Assembly (NCBI RefSeq): GCF_016859285.1
Contig: NC_053403.1
Coordinates: 19,346,948-19,410,947 of the forward strand
Length of the DNA stretch: 64,000 bases
Reading direction: 5' to 3'
DNA from: Xiphias gladius
Taxonomy: Eukaryota > Chordata > Actinopteri > Istiophoriformes > Xiphiidae
Part shown: piece after piece, positions 1 through 12,310 of the stretch
Position numbering within the stretch: position 1 is the first letter of the stretch
Layout of the letters: every line of letters starts with the position of its first letter
Translations under genes and position numbers: made by a program
The notes under the pieces: generated by a model
Seen by the model: only the letters and a program-made list of their open reading frames with translations
What the model was told of the DNA's origin: nothing
Databases searched by the model: none

Positions 1-8
1 CGTCCCTT

Positions 9-24
9 GGGGGGGGGGGGGGGG
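9..24 (+). repeat. Poly-G run of 16
   Basis: Sixteen consecutive G bases lie at the left edge of the window. This can be a real homopolymer or an assembly/polishing artefact. Confidence 0.9.
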
Positions 25-27
25 TAC

Positions 28-428
28 TGTCAAGATCTGTAATTTCCTGTTTTATTTTGAAGTTGGTTCTGTTGTGTTACTGTTTGTTTTACTTCCTGGT
101 TTTTCCCGCCTGTATTGATTACTGTCTCCACCTTAATGTCTTTCACCTGTGTCTTGTTTTCTGTGTATTTAAACCCCGCCTCCTTTCTCATGCCTGGCCA
201 GATTGTCTTGGTTACCATTGTGTTCAAGCTCTCTCCCATTTAGTCCCGATTTTGATTCCCTGTGTATGATCTGTCTTTCCGGTTCCTGATCTGCCTTGTT
301 GCCTGGTTTAAATGACTCCTGGTATTTTGACCTCTGCTACGTCTCTCGTATTAAAGATTTGGATTTTGGACATTGTACTTCGCTCTCGCTCTCTTGCTCT
401 CTTGCATCCACACACACCGGGCCTTACA
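28..428 (+). mobile_element. Solo-LTR-like element (~400 bp)
   Basis: The segment begins TGTCAAG and ends CTTACA, giving imperfect TG...CA termini. It contains a TATTTAAA promoter-like box near 167 and an ATTAAA signal near 348, followed by a CTCTCGCTCTC-rich downstream part. This is the architecture of teleost Ty3/Gypsy-like LTRs. No matching target-site duplication is visible, and the left side abuts a G homopolymer (9-24). The family is not proven. Confidence 0.4.
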
Positions 429-3228
429 ATATGTAGATCAGTGTTTTTTGTTACTGTCAATATTAATGCAAGGCAAAGAGTATTTCTTTCCTTATGCTTA
501 GTGCCTGTAGGCCTGGCGAAAAGATGTAAGTAGTGAAATACAGAATACAGTCCAGTCTGTCTACAAAACATCAATATGAAATCAGTAGTTGTTTTGTGTT
601 AAAGTATGGTCAGAAATAGACAAGGGACCATTAGTGGACACTGGATGAGACTCCACTCAGCAGCCCTGCCAGAGTAAGACTAAAATAGCTGATCATTTAG
701 ATTGGTGTGTAGCACTTAGCTACACTACACTATAATCATTTGTCTTTGTCACTGAAACTGACTAATTAACTAATACAGGATTACTAGTTACATGGCAGGA
801 GAGTTCCTCTACATTGTTCCTTTAGTTCAAGGACTTCAAATAAGCTGCTGGTGGAGGGGCACATCCTTGCAAAATTGATAAGCCTATCAGCAGTCACAGC
901 TGTCTGTGATTATTAATTTTACACAAAGATTAAAGCCAACTGCTGGCTTCTTTTGTAGAAATGGGATTTAAACTTAACCACAAATGACTCCATCGACCAA
1001 TAACCACCATCCTTCCTCCAGGTTTAATCCTAACTGGACCATTAATGAAGCGGTTATGGTCTTTCAAAGTTTTGACATTTTGCCAAAATGCATAATCCCG
1101 TAAGGTTCATCAGAATTGGAACAGTGACTTTACAATTTTTACCTTAATTGTATAGTCATCATTGGGTATGTTGGAGCTAGTAGGGTTTTTAATCTGTCAG
1201 TTTGGTAGAAAATAGTGCCTTTCAAAGATAGAAATTTTGATCTTTAATTATGGTGCAGTGATATTTTTAAATGCTGGAACACAGTGTCTAGGATACACAA
1301 TTGTGGCTAAAACCAGGGCAACCATGTCTAAAATATCAGATATGAAAGACAAACAGCCTGATCCATAGCCTGTCCTTGCATGAAGGACATTTAGGGTGCT
1401 GTAAAAGTACCTCAAGAGTGTGGGTACTGTCATTGCCATCACAATCCGTCAGGATATTGACCCTCTCTCCTCATATTCAGCCTGAACTCATACCAGTGTG
1501 ATTGTTAAGGGATCTCTCTAAAGGCCTGTCGCTTCCCTTTCCCTCCATCTCCAGAGATACCCATATGAATAAATCCGACTGTATGTCTACTTTCAACAGA
1601 TGCTTTAAAGAGGCCCCTTCAAGATCACATGATGTCCCCAGGTCCTCAACAATGATGAGTTGCTGACATCGCGCTGCTCCACTCACTTATGATGATGCAA
1701 ACTTGACCCTGACTCACAGGTCTTAACCAATGGCTTGTAGCTGGATACTATTAAAGACTTTCCTCATGAACCTTGTCTAAACTGTTTATTCTGCATGACC
1801 AATGCAGTGATCCGTCATATAAATCCATATTAAACTGGTAACACTATATTCTCTATTGAACTTATTGAACTTGCTGTTCACTACTTAATTGTTTCCTGAG
1901 TCCAAATTAAGCATGGCGATGCAGAATTGGAGAAGAGGTGGAAGAAACTTCCAGAGGGTATACTGGAAGACTTGACTTGCCATTGAGTAGCCTTAAAACC
2001 AAGAATAATGAACTAAATTTTTGTATTCAATGTGCTAATCCTTGCCTAATCAATTCATTTTGCAGTCTAAAGAACTAAAAAATGGGCAGACAGGTTAGAC
2101 ACGTGTCTAAATGTTTAGATTGTGTTCACAGCTTTGACTCTGTCTGTTTGGGTGGGTCAAATATGTACCAAAAATAAAAGTCTCTCAAATAATGAAAGTA
2201 TAGAATGAGGGAGCTGAATTTACCAGTTGCACAATGGATAGTTTATTTTGAGAAATATGATTTTTTTTCTTTTTTTTTCTTGGTGGTTCTTGGAGGTAAT
2301 AATGCTTAGCTTGGCATAAAGACTGAAAGCAGGGGAGGAAACCGTTAGACTAGCTCTCTCCAAAGTTCAAAAATGTGCTTAGTAACACAGCTGAAGCTCA
2401 CTAATTTCATTTGTTTAATCTGTTCACAAACAGAATATAAGAATGACAATTTGTGGTTTTAGAGGGACTTTCGTTTTGGAACTACAATATTTCCTGATAA
2501 ACATCAATCAGATGCAGTGGCTTCCCAGCTTCTCATCACAGTGAGTTTTACCAGGTTTGATACCATCATGCCTATACAGAGACCTCTAATATAGCATTAG
2601 CATTCCTCTTGTGCCTAACAGAGTCCAGGGACACAAAATATTCCTTAGTATATTCACACTTATCAAAATGGCAGTCGTCCAATCTCTCCCATTGTCCTAC
2701 TTATTTATGTTTAACACCTAGAGGAAACATCAATACCAATGTCATTACTGATTCTAATGCTCCACAATGAATCAGTATAATGAAACAGTAAACATAACTC
2801 AAGATAAATAAATCAAGACTTTTTTTTTTGGATTTCTTACATGCTGCATTCAGTTATTAGGTTTTAGCAACGGAAATAGTATACATCATTTATTCCATTA
2901 CAACCATTATTGAGTCATTATGTACAACCCAGTTTCTGATACCAGCATATAAGAAAGACTTTTCTATTCTGAGTGCATTCACTCACCCATTGTAACAAGA
3001 CACGGTACCTCTCTCCACACTCACAAAATCGCCTGCTAAATTATTTTTTAATTTTTGTCTCTACGTCATTTTCTCTGACCTTGTGATATTTGCTTTTGCT
3101 GTCAATCTGACCTTTAACATTTTTCTTCAGTTCCCCTTTTTTGTCTTGCATACTGAATCACATACAGCTACATAATCAGAGCTGTTAAATACAGCTTTTC
3201 TGCTGGTGGCCTCTTAGTAACATAATTC
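429..3228. other. Intergenic AT-rich DNA, no gene recognised
   Basis: I read both strands and found only short ORFs without family resemblance. There are homopolymer T runs near 2262-2280 and 2821-2829. Nothing else can be supported. Confidence 0.6.
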
Positions 3229-3483
3229 CCTCTACCAAGGAGGTTATTTGATCATCGATGTCTATTTATTCGTTTGTTTATTTATCAGTAGGATAATGCA
3301 AAAAGTGCAAAAACCGGTTTGCACCAAACTTGGTGAAGGGATGGGGCATGGGCCAAGCTAGAACCCGTTAAATTTTGGGACAAATCTGGATCATTTACTA
3401 TGAATTGGAATTTGTTTTCCTCTGAAATCTGGTGTACGATGTTTGACATCGGCCTTGGCGGTGGTTTGCACTCTACTGAGCAC
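3229..3483 (+). mobile_element. MITE-like repeat, family 1, copy 1
   Basis: The left end reads CCTCTACCAAGGAGGTT and the right end GGCCTTGGCGGTGG, which are inverted relative to each other. Between them lie the (TTTG)n-rich segment, 'GCAAAAAGTGCAAAAACCGG' and 'GATGGGGCATGGGCCAAG'. The same words recur in two further copies at 8909 and 9827. This is a non-autonomous DNA-transposon-like family widespread in fish genomes; I do not know its Repbase name with certainty. Confidence 0.6.
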
Positions 3484-3784
3484 ATTTTCTGATGGTAGAT
3501 GTAGCAGTGTTTTTATTTACTTTTCATATCTAAATTCACAGTTGTTTGGTAGATTTCAACTGCCAACCTTCTAGTCACACTTGATCTACAGACTTTCTTA
3601 TACACAGAAGCAAGGATGATAATAAGGCAGACAGTTGAGGTGGGTGCCTAAAAATAGCAAAAACATGGTAACAGCATTGCCAAAATGTGCTGGGCCTACA
3701 TCTGGGCTCCTTCAGAAATAGTCTAGAAAAGCAGATAAAATTTGCAGTTGTGGCTGGAACATGAACTGCATTAAACAGTGCAAT

Positions 3785-3786
<2 letters not shown>

Positions 3787-3823
<37 letters not shown>

Positions 3824-3846
3824 AGACACACACATATATATATTTC
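3787..3846. repeat. Imperfect (CA)n then (TA)n microsatellite
   Basis: CA dinucleotides with AAA and GAC interruptions run into TATATA. Confidence 0.9.
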
Positions 3847-4926
3847 TATCAGCAATAATACCAATTTTCAGTATGTCAGAAGCTCATTTCTTTGGCACAA
3901 GAGTCATTTATGTCTTTTTTTTTCTCATCGTAATCTGTTGTTATCTTGTTCAATACAGTTTCTGTTTCATCTTTCATCTGTTTTATTTCTTTAGATTATT
4001 TTTGTTATATTTCCACTTTCAATGTGCCTCTCTGCAGCCTCCTCTTAGACCGTCACTGTTTGAGGTAAAAGGGCCAACTGATGTTGATTGCCAAACAGCC
4101 AATTTATGTTTCTGTCAGGTAAAAAGTGGAAGTGATGGACATTAGCAGGAATCCTCTTTCATTCTCTTTTCATTGAACTACTGGTATTACTTGAGTGAGG
4201 CGTCATGATTATGGTAGAGTAAATTCAATATTCTTCCATGGTCCCGTACACTTTTCTCCTGACCTAGCCCAATCTGAAAACCTGCTGACCATAATATCAC
4301 AGGATGGTTACCATGATGCCCTTAAAAACACAATCAGAGCTTGAATTCATCTTCAGAGGTCTTTGACAAAGTTCCTGATCGCCGCCTACCCTCCTTAATA
4401 CAGATGCGTCTCCACCTTCACCCCTAACCACCTTTCGCCCCGCATCCCCACCACATTTCCCGCCACAGGGTTGCCAGGTAGCAGTGACTCTTTGAAGTCG
4501 TGTGGGCGGACGGCTGAATAAGTGGAATGATGGATTGAGACCAAAGAGTGAGGTGGGGGCAGATGAAGAGCCTGTAGAACTCTACTATTAACTCTGCTTT
4601 TCTTTTTAATTTTCTTACGGTCCCTATTGGCAGTCAGACGCTGCGTGAGCACAATTAGAATTGGACTTTCTCTCCAACCACAAGAACTGATGTCTTTGTA
4701 CCCATTGTTGGTGCAGAATTTACAATTGTTCTTTTTACATATCTATACATTATGGAGGAGTTCAGAATCTAGTTAATGATTCACTTGGTGTAAATTCACA
4801 AGGTTCATGTTTAGCCTACAGAAAAGTTTTTCTGCTTTATGAAACCAAGTAGTCCTTTCTATTTGAAGAGCATTATGGGCATTAATCATACTGTACTCTA
4901 TATGGAAAGATAAGGTTCTAAATCAG
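3847..4926. other. Intergenic DNA, no gene recognised
   Basis: Only short ORFs of no known family are present, on either strand. Confidence 0.55.
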
Positions 4927-5030
4927 ATTATATTATTATTATTATCATTATTATATATCTATATCTATATCTATATATAGATAGATAGATAGATATTGTA
5001 TATACTGTATACAGTACTGTACTGTAAAAT
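4927..5030. repeat. Compound microsatellite (ATT)n-(ATCT)n-(GATA)n
   Basis: ATT trinucleotides are followed by TATATC and GATA tetranucleotide runs, then by TACTGTA-type imperfect palindromes. Confidence 0.85.
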
Positions 5031-5109
5031 CAGTACACAAATCCAAGTCTCTGCTGGTTGCCAGGGTTCCAGACTTACAGACTCAAGGAAGCCACTGTGC
5101 CTATTTAAA

Positions 5110-5422
5110 ACATACTGTAGCTCCAGTACGTAACTTCCTGGTAACTTCCCCTAAAAACACAACTGGTTGTTTTTAAATTAAACAAAAGAGATATAACATG
5201 TTATTAGTAAAATTTAGAGACAAAGTAGAAAAATGTTTTAAAAACTTTGGACAGAGCCAAGCTTGCTATTTCCCCCTGCATCCAGTCTTAATGTTAAGCT
5301 AATCACTTGCTACCCTAGCTTGATAGTGTACAGCCATTGGAGTGGCATCAATCTTCTCATATAACTGTCGGCAAGAAAGAAAATAAGTATATATCCCAAA
5401 ATATTTCTCTAAGGTGTCACTG
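5110..5422 (+). repeat. Interspersed repeat, family 3, copy 1
   Basis: It contains the words 'GGACAGAGCCAAGCTTGCT', 'GTTAAGCTAATC' and 'GGCAAGAAAGAAAATAAG', ending near 'CCCAAAATATT'. The partial copy at 26503-26672 shares this order of words. It belongs to a common teleost SINE/MITE-like family whose class I cannot settle. Confidence 0.5.
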
Positions 5423-5429
5423 AAAACAT

Positions 5430-6704
5430 TAATGCCAGCCGAAATACATAATTTACTGTATATTGTAGATGAGAGTAAACTGCGATGTCATAACCTCTAG
5501 CAGTCAGTTTTTGCATATGTGAAGGCACTAGACAAACCTCTCTAAAACCTTTGTTTGTTCACGTCCACTGCACAAACACTTACAAATATGTAAACTGTAA
5601 GGAGATGACACAGGAGCAATAAAGGGGAAGATACAAACTGTCACGAGTTCACAGCTTGAGCTCTCTCCCTTTTTGTAATATCAGTCAATAGCTTTAGATC
5701 CCTGGGTCCCTGAGAAGGTTTATTGGGAGCAAACTGCTGAGAGGCTGGATGAGGATGGGAAAAGTGTTCATTTACAGCTGTTACAATGACAGCACAATCA
5801 CCAAGGCTGGAAGGGGGACATGAATTGCTTCCATTCCAGCTGAATGTGGTGGGGATGGTGATGATGATGATGCTTGTTTATTGGCTTAGTTAGCATGTGG
5901 AAAGTCTATAATACAGCTTGGCACTGTAATTGATTTGTTAGCGTTTAATTAGTTGTTTATCATTCAGGAAAAGGTTGTCTGAGGCAAAGCCAAGCAGCTG
6001 TGAGTTACATGTGAGTGCATGACAGGCTGTATGTCCCATACATGCCACATATGCGCTATGCATCATAGGTCTGGTAAACTGTCTGGTATACTGTATGCCA
6101 ATATTGAAAGACATTTTCTCCCTTTATAGTGATTATAATCCACTTAACATTTATACAACATGTTCATAATTCCTGCTAAACAGCACTTGTTCAGCAGTTG
6201 TCCCTCCAGGCCTCAGTTCTGACAACCAGCTTATCTGTGTATGGCATTAAAGGGGATCTTTGGGGACTACTCCTTTCACCTCATCCAGTCTGTCGGCAGT
6301 CGCTGTGAGGCTTGTTGTTGAACTACACCAGAATGCTGCACAAGCCTTACTTGCAGAGACTGATACAACACTGTAATAAAAACTAACAAAGAACAAATAG
6401 GAATTGTTTGGTTTCTCATCAAAGTGGTTCTTATGGTTGTGATTTATATACTTTATGTACAGTATTTGTGGGTTTTCTGCAGTTTGTTTGAGGAATGACC
6501 TGTATTCTGTAATGTCTACTTTCCTATCAACTGTTTAAATTTTCAAATCTAGAAAGGCAAGAAGATGCAGAACATAAGTGATAAATATAAGTAATTTAGA
6601 AATATTATACACCAATAATTAGCTATTAAGATTTGCTATTAGAGATCCATATTTCAGTCCTTATGTTTGCTCTTAAGGACAGAAAACATTAACAGTATAT
6701 TCTA
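5430..6704. other. Intergenic DNA, nothing recognised
   Basis: No coding signal, RNA gene or repeat family is identified. Confidence 0.5.
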
Positions 6705-7429
6705 TAGCCATGTTAGCAGCTCTTTGAGGCTCTACTCAGACACAGTCTTGCTTTGAGCTAAATGCTAACGTCAGCGTGCTAACATTCACACAATGACAAT
6801 GCTAACACACTGTTTTTTAGCAGATATAATGGTTACTATGTGTAAAATCTTAGTTTGGTGCATTACCATCCTAACAATTTCTAATTAGCTCTATGCACAA
6901 AGTATAGCTGTAGCTGATAGGAATATCATTAGTTTTGCAGGGATATGGTCATAAACCAAAGTACTGAACTGGACAATGATAGTTCTACATGAAAAGTCAG
7001 GGGGATTGCAGTTCATGCTGACAGGGACATGAGGGTCTGTACAAAATTTCATAGCAGTCCATCCAATACCTGTCAGGAAATTTTGGTGCAAAAAGTCAGA
7101 GGATCACCAAGGTCTTTAAGATTTATTGTCTGTAAATCATGACCATTTGTACAAAATCTTATGCTAATCCATCAAGTAAATGTAGAGAAATTTCGGGGGA
7201 TAAGGGAAATATTTGACCTGCTGGTACTAGATGAAAAGTCCGGAGCTCAGGGCTAAAATAATTAGAATTCATCCTCTGGGGACCATGTTTGTACAACATT
7301 TCATGGCAATCCATCCAATAGTTCTTGAGATATTTCACTCAAAAAAACCAAAATGGACCAAAGGTGGTGGACTGACCAACTGAAAGATATTATCATCCCA
7401 AAAGCAATGTACTTAGTGTGGCTGAAAAT
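6705..7429 (+). mobile_element. MITE-like repeat, family 2, copy 1
   Basis: The left end reads TAGCCATGTTAGCAGC and the right end GTGTGGCTGAAAA; the consensus TAGCCATGCTA is inverted at the other end. Internal words include 'GAGCTAAATGCTAACGTCAG', 'CATAAACCAAAGTACTG' and 'GAAAAGTC...GGGGACCATG'. Two or more internal ~130-bp direct subrepeats contain 'AAAAGTC' and 'TTTCATGGCAATCCATCCA'. Other copies are at 13152 and 29797. Confidence 0.6.
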
Positions 7430-8190
7430 TATGAAAAAAATATTCTTACTACATGGAGGTGGTCAGTTTGGGCACTATACTAGAAAAATACACTTTCTCT
7501 TGCTCACCATCAGGTATACTGATTCCTTTTGCATGCATAAATCAGATGAACACATGCGATCACTGCAATCAGCTCTGAATCACATAAAGTACACCAGTAC
7601 AGCTGCAAGTGTGTAATATTGCTGGTGCTAAGCCAATCTCTCTAAGCATTTTGTTTTGTTTGTTTCTCAATTTATGTCTATGGTTGTATTGTGGTCTCTT
7701 AAATGACACTGACATAATTAGCAAATACACTACCTTTGATATATACAAACACACCTATACATACAAGTATATATACACACACAAAAGTGTGCAATATGTG
7801 CCCACACGAACACGCTCACATACACAAACACAAACACACACACTCTGGTGACTGCATAATAAAGTGTCCATATTGCAGTGGGTTTCACATTCCACATTAT
7901 AAAAAAAGAACTACCTGCTACCACTAAATCATTAGAAAAAGAACAGCATCAGTTTCCAACAAATTCTCTGAAAAACAGCAACTTTTCAACCCCTCCTAGT
8001 GTGTATGAGCTTCTCCCTGAAACCATGGCAATGATATTTATTATTGTGATATATCAAATGATGCTTATATTCCTGAATTTTAAAGTGATGCTATTTATTT
8101 TCTCTTACACCCAAAATTACTTCCCTCCTCTTATGGTCATCATTCATCCATTCACCCAGCGATCCATACATCTACACTGTACATGCTATT
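7430..8190. other. Intergenic DNA with an imperfect CA-rich tract (7736-7851)
   Basis: CA-rich, TATA-rich low-complexity sequence. The long ORFs across it are by-products of the dinucleotide repeat. No gene is recognised. Confidence 0.6.
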
Positions 8191-8263
8191 TTAATGCACG
8201 GGCTTACTGGGGCTCAAGCCCCAGGGCCCAATGATGTAAAGGGTCCATGAGGCTCGGGGGGAA

Positions 8264-8326
8264 AAAATTGATAAAATTGACAAAATTGACAAAATTGACA
8301 AAATTGACAAAATTGACAAAATTGAC
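8264..8326. repeat. 9-bp tandem repeat AAAATTGAC, about 7 units
   Basis: Seven units lie head to tail, the first reading AAAATTGAT. They occur just inside a block flanked by 'GGGGCTCAAGCCCCAGGGCCC' type sequence at about 8208; a related 'AATTGTAGCCCCGGGGCCC' sits at about 10390. Confidence 0.9.
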
Positions 8327-8836
8327 AGGAAGAAAAAAAGATCATGCTTGACTTTTTGTGGTACAAAAAATAAGCCATTGTGACTGGCAGGCTAAATGTC
8401 ACTCAGTGTCAGTCACACGTATGTCAGTCATATGTATGATATGCTCCTCTTTATTATCCTATGAATGAGTTGCTGTTTTTTAATTCCTGGCTAGAGTGGA
8501 AATTTACCTCAGCCATGGGTTATAATGTGCAATTCCCAATAGCTATGAATTTGAGCTTTAAAATTAGCTCATGCTAGGCTAACAAATGTAATCTAAAACT
8601 GTCTTAGACTCCCAGCCTAGCTGCCTAGCATTAGATAATGTGGTAACAATTTACGATACAAATCTTATATTTAAGTAATGCTTTGACTTGTGATGATTTA
8701 ACTTAGCAAATTAATTACTGCAGGATGTAACACAAATTCCTGTTGTTCACATTAACAAATGATCAAGTCACTATGACTTTCTGTCATTAGTTCACACACA
8801 TCTGCTCAGCCTTTCTGATCAAAAAATAGTTTCATA
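8327..8836. other. Intergenic DNA, nothing recognised
   Basis: No coding signal or family resemblance is seen. Confidence 0.5.
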
Positions 8837-8890
8837 TTTCTATGAGAATAGACCCAATGGTATTTTTGACACATTTACAACATAATGGGT
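8837..8890 (+). repeat. Left arm of a ~50-bp inverted repeat
   Basis: The segment containing 'GAGAATAGACCCAATGG' is the reverse complement, with few mismatches, of 9727-9778 ('CCATTGGGTCTATTCTC'). The arms bracket MITE-like copy 2 of family 1. Confidence 0.6.
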
Positions 8891-8908
8891 GGAAAATGAC
8901 TTTTATTA

Positions 8909-9200
8909 CCTCCGCCAAGGAGTTTGTGTTTCCACCCGTGTCAGTTTGTTTGTTTGTTGGTTTGTTTGATTATTTGTCACCAGAATAATGCAAAAGTACT
9001 GGTAAGATTTGCACCAAGGTTGGTGGAGAGATGGGACATGGGCAATGGAAGAACCTATTGAGTTTCTGTGTGGATTAAAGAGGCAAATCCAGGAATTTTT
9101 TTTATCACTTTCCTTAACACTGTGAGGTAGGGTATTTTCCAACATTTTCATTGAAATCAGGGATTGACGGAGCTATGCACTCTGCTTAGTGCCATTCTAG
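8909..9200 (+). mobile_element. MITE-like repeat, family 1, copy 2 (shortened)
   Basis: It begins CCTCCGCCAAGGAG and ends 'GACGGAGCTATGCACTCTGC...GCCATTCTAG'. Central sequence present in copy 3 is missing. A further TTGGTTTGTTT...CAGCAGGATT scrap of the same family follows at 9201-9240. Confidence 0.6.
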
Positions 9201-9726
9201 TTGGTTTGTTTATTGGTTTGTTTATTTGTCAGCAGGATTGCAGGTACTATTTTACAAATTAGAAGAGTGAATGATCAGATGTGTTTAAGCTCAACAGATA
9301 TGCAATTGGATTAGGTTTGATTTGGATGTCATTTGATGCTTTTGTTGAATACTCAGTTTTCAAGGGGATATAAATTATTGAACAGATAATTAAGTAATAG
9401 TGACTTAATGATGAATCAGCAATTACAATATGAAGAATTTAATGTAGCAAATACTTTCTTTTAGTGGTTGATCATTAAGTAACCATTTACAAATGAGTAG
9501 CACGACATGATTTTACTTGGAGGGACACAGATCGGGTTAAGTAATTAGATTTTATGTGCCAAGTAATGATTAAGTAATGATGAACACTTAATTTGTCTTT
9601 TACACTCAGTTTTCAGTTTATTGTGTAGGCCTATGGACCTTCTGTTGACCTTAAAAATGTCTGATCATTCTCCTTTAATTTGTCAGTTGGTACCTGCTGG
9701 ATGACAAAGAAAAAAGTCATGATCTA

Positions 9727-9778
9727 CCCACTATGTTGTAATTGTGTTAAAAATACCATTGGGTCTATTCTCATAAAA
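9727..9778 (-). repeat. Right arm of a ~50-bp inverted repeat
   Basis: This is the inverse of 8837-8890. The next ~50 bp (9785-9836) instead repeats the flank of copy 2 in direct orientation ('GACTTTTATTACCTC'). Confidence 0.6.
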
Positions 9779-9826
9779 ATATTACACCATCTTTACAACA
9801 TAGGGGGTGGAACATGACTTTTATTA

Positions 9827-10378
9827 CCTCTGCCAAGTAGGTTATGTTTACACCTTTGTCTGTTTGTTTGTTGGTTTGTTTGTTTATTTGTCAGCAGGAT
9901 CATGCAAAAAGTACAGAACCAATTTGGACCAAACTTGATGGAGGAATGGGACATGGGCCAGGGAAGAACCCATTAAAATTTGGTGCGGATCTGGTTACAG
10001 GGGCATAGCCAGGAATTTTTTTCATCACTTTCCTTGACATTGCCAAATTGGGCATTTTTGACATTTTTGTCAGTTTCTCAGGAAATAAGATATTGAACTT
10101 GATGTAAAAAAAAAAAAATCAGACATATTTATGGGCTTGAAATATATTAGTTTGTACAATTTGGTGCAGATCCAGATAATTATCTGGAGGATCTGGTGGA
10201 AGAAAATGCTGAATTACACAGTGAGTTGTCATTATACACTGAATTGTATTTACAATTTTTTATGACAAATGTATCATTTATGTTATCAGACTACTTCCTT
10301 TTTCCTTTTATATTCCTATTATAAGAGCTAGACAGACATGTGTATGGTTGTTTGGACATGGCAGAGGTGTGTGCTCGA
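9827..10378 (+). mobile_element. MITE-like repeat, family 1, copy 3 (longest)
   Basis: It begins CCTCTGCCAAGTAGG and ends 'GACATGGCAGAGGTGTGTGCTC', an inverted version of its start. It includes 'GGAATGGGACATGGGCCAGG' and 'ATTTGGTGCAGATCC'. Confidence 0.6.
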
Positions 10379-10429
10379 GAGGCTTGAAAAAATTGTAGCC
10401 CCGGGGCCCATGGTAATTTAATGTGGCCT

Positions 10430-11089
10430 TGACTGTACATCATAACACCTCTTTCTGTCTCTTATCCCCCATGGTGCACTTTGACAGCCAACATGGCCTG
10501 TACACATCATCAGCAATTTCTGTTTATGCCGCTTTCAAACAAAAACTAGACAATGACAACTGTATGTAAGTACGATAGTGATCAAACTTGTTTTTATCAA
10601 TAGAAGCTTGACCAATCTCACAAACCTCGTGTTATTTTTTGTTTGAGAGATAGCATGCCATGAAGACATTCACCCTGGCTGCATCGTCCAGTTTGCTCAA
10701 CCTAATAAATTTGCATTTACAAGTGCTTGCATCGGTCCCATATTGATGACTCACTTTTGCAGCCGAGTGCCGTGTCTAGATGAAACATCAGACGACCAGT
10801 CCAGATCTGATTGGTTGACCAAAATGGGGAGTGTGGTACAAAAAGGGGCCGGAAAAACTGCTATGACACATCAATCAGGCAGTCACTGGAAATAGCCATG
10901 GCAACCAGTCAGCCTCACCATGACATCGCCACAGAGGGCAAAAACCCTGTTTGAGGTCTTTTAGGATGTTTTATGATATATCTGATTCAAAGGGATAGAG
11001 GAAAGATCAGAAAAATAAGAAGGACGTGTCGGTCACGAAACCCTTTGAACTATGTTTGATTATTTGATCACATGTAAAATACATATAAA
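10430..11089. other. Intergenic DNA, nothing recognised
   Basis: It is slightly richer in G+C around 10660-10940, but I see no ORF of note and no repeat family. Confidence 0.45.
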
Positions 11090-12310
11090 AAATGCATTTT
11101 AACTCGAAATGGCTATTATCTACGAGACACTTTTTTCTGGTGCTTTATGTAACACACCTCTTGGAGAAGTTCCCACTTTGGATGAAGCAGCTCTCATATC
11201 TAGAAATCTGACTGAGTTTATTAGTAGACCAAAACCATGAAAACCCAGAGTTGAGACCAGGAGGCAGAGTAGCAGTCTTACACGCTTCTCTGTGCTTCCA
11301 GTACAGCAGTCAACCACCCAAACCCCATAGCGACTGTGTCTGCCCCCTTACCACCTAAATTAATTAACTCAAAAATAAGCAGAAGAGGAGTTTTACACAG
11401 AAACCTAATAAAAATTAAGACCACCACTGCATAAGTATAACAAAATAGGAGAATTAAATGTGGACTCTTAAATATTAGCTCGCTCCAATCCAAAGCCATA
11501 TTAGTAAATGGTCGAATATCAGATCATTATATTGATATATTTAGTTTCACTGAAACCTGGCTATGAATATGTAAGCCTAAATGAATCCACTACCCCAAGT
11601 CATATTAAGACTCACATTCCTCAAGGCACCAGCCGAGGAGGTGGAGTTGCAGCCATTTTTAACTCAAGCCTAATAATCAACCTTAAACCTAAACTCAATT
11701 ATATAACTCATTTGAAAGCCTGGTTCTTAGTCTCACATATCCATCATGGAAAACTTTAAAGCCTATTCTGTTTGCTATAGTGTACTGTGCTCCTGGCCCA
11801 TACTCTGAATTTGTATCTGAATTTTTTAAATCAAGTTTAGTCCTTAGTACAGGTCAAGTAATTATAGTAGGTGATTTCAATATTCATGTGGACGTTGATA
11901 ATGATAGCCTTAGAACTGCGTTTATCTTATCATTGGACTCAATTGGCTTTGCTCAGGGTGTAAATAAACCCACTCAATGTTTTAACCACACCCTGGAACT
12001 CATTCTGACTTATGGCATCAAAATTGAACATTTTTACATAATTCTCTTTTATTGGACCATTATTTAATAACTTTTGAATTCCTGTTACTGGACTACACAC
12101 TTTTTGGCAAAAATGTCTTTTCTAGATGTCTATCTGATAGTTCTGTAGCTAAATTTAAGTATGTGATTCCATCAGTACTTAATTCACTGCCATGTTACAA
12201 TACAACAGCCTATTACTATAATTATTAGTTTTATTATTAGTCTCATTATTGTTACACATCTTTATATTATACATCTACTGTGCTATGTTCTCAGAATTCT
12301 GCCATTTCCT
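11090..12310 (+). mobile_element. L2/Maui-type LINE remnant: endonuclease part joined to a 3' tail
   Basis: The conceptual translation shows LINE endonuclease motifs: 'FTETWL' near 11540 and 'GDFNIHVDVDNDS' near 11870, followed by a 'GVNKPTQCFNHTLELILTYG' stretch. Stops and frameshifts interrupt the frame. The reverse transcriptase is missing: soon after 12,100 the sequence passes into ATT-rich DNA and 'TGTGCTATGTTCTC', which is the 3' tail also seen at the end of the L2 copy at 19,850. It is not functional. Confidence 0.75.

Noticed and set aside
8264..8326. Possible CRISPR-like array
   Set aside because: Units are contiguous 9-mers without spacers, and the genome is vertebrate.
8214..8402. 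Minus-strand ORF with QFC repeats
   Set aside because: It is the translation of the 9-bp tandem repeat AAAATTGAC.
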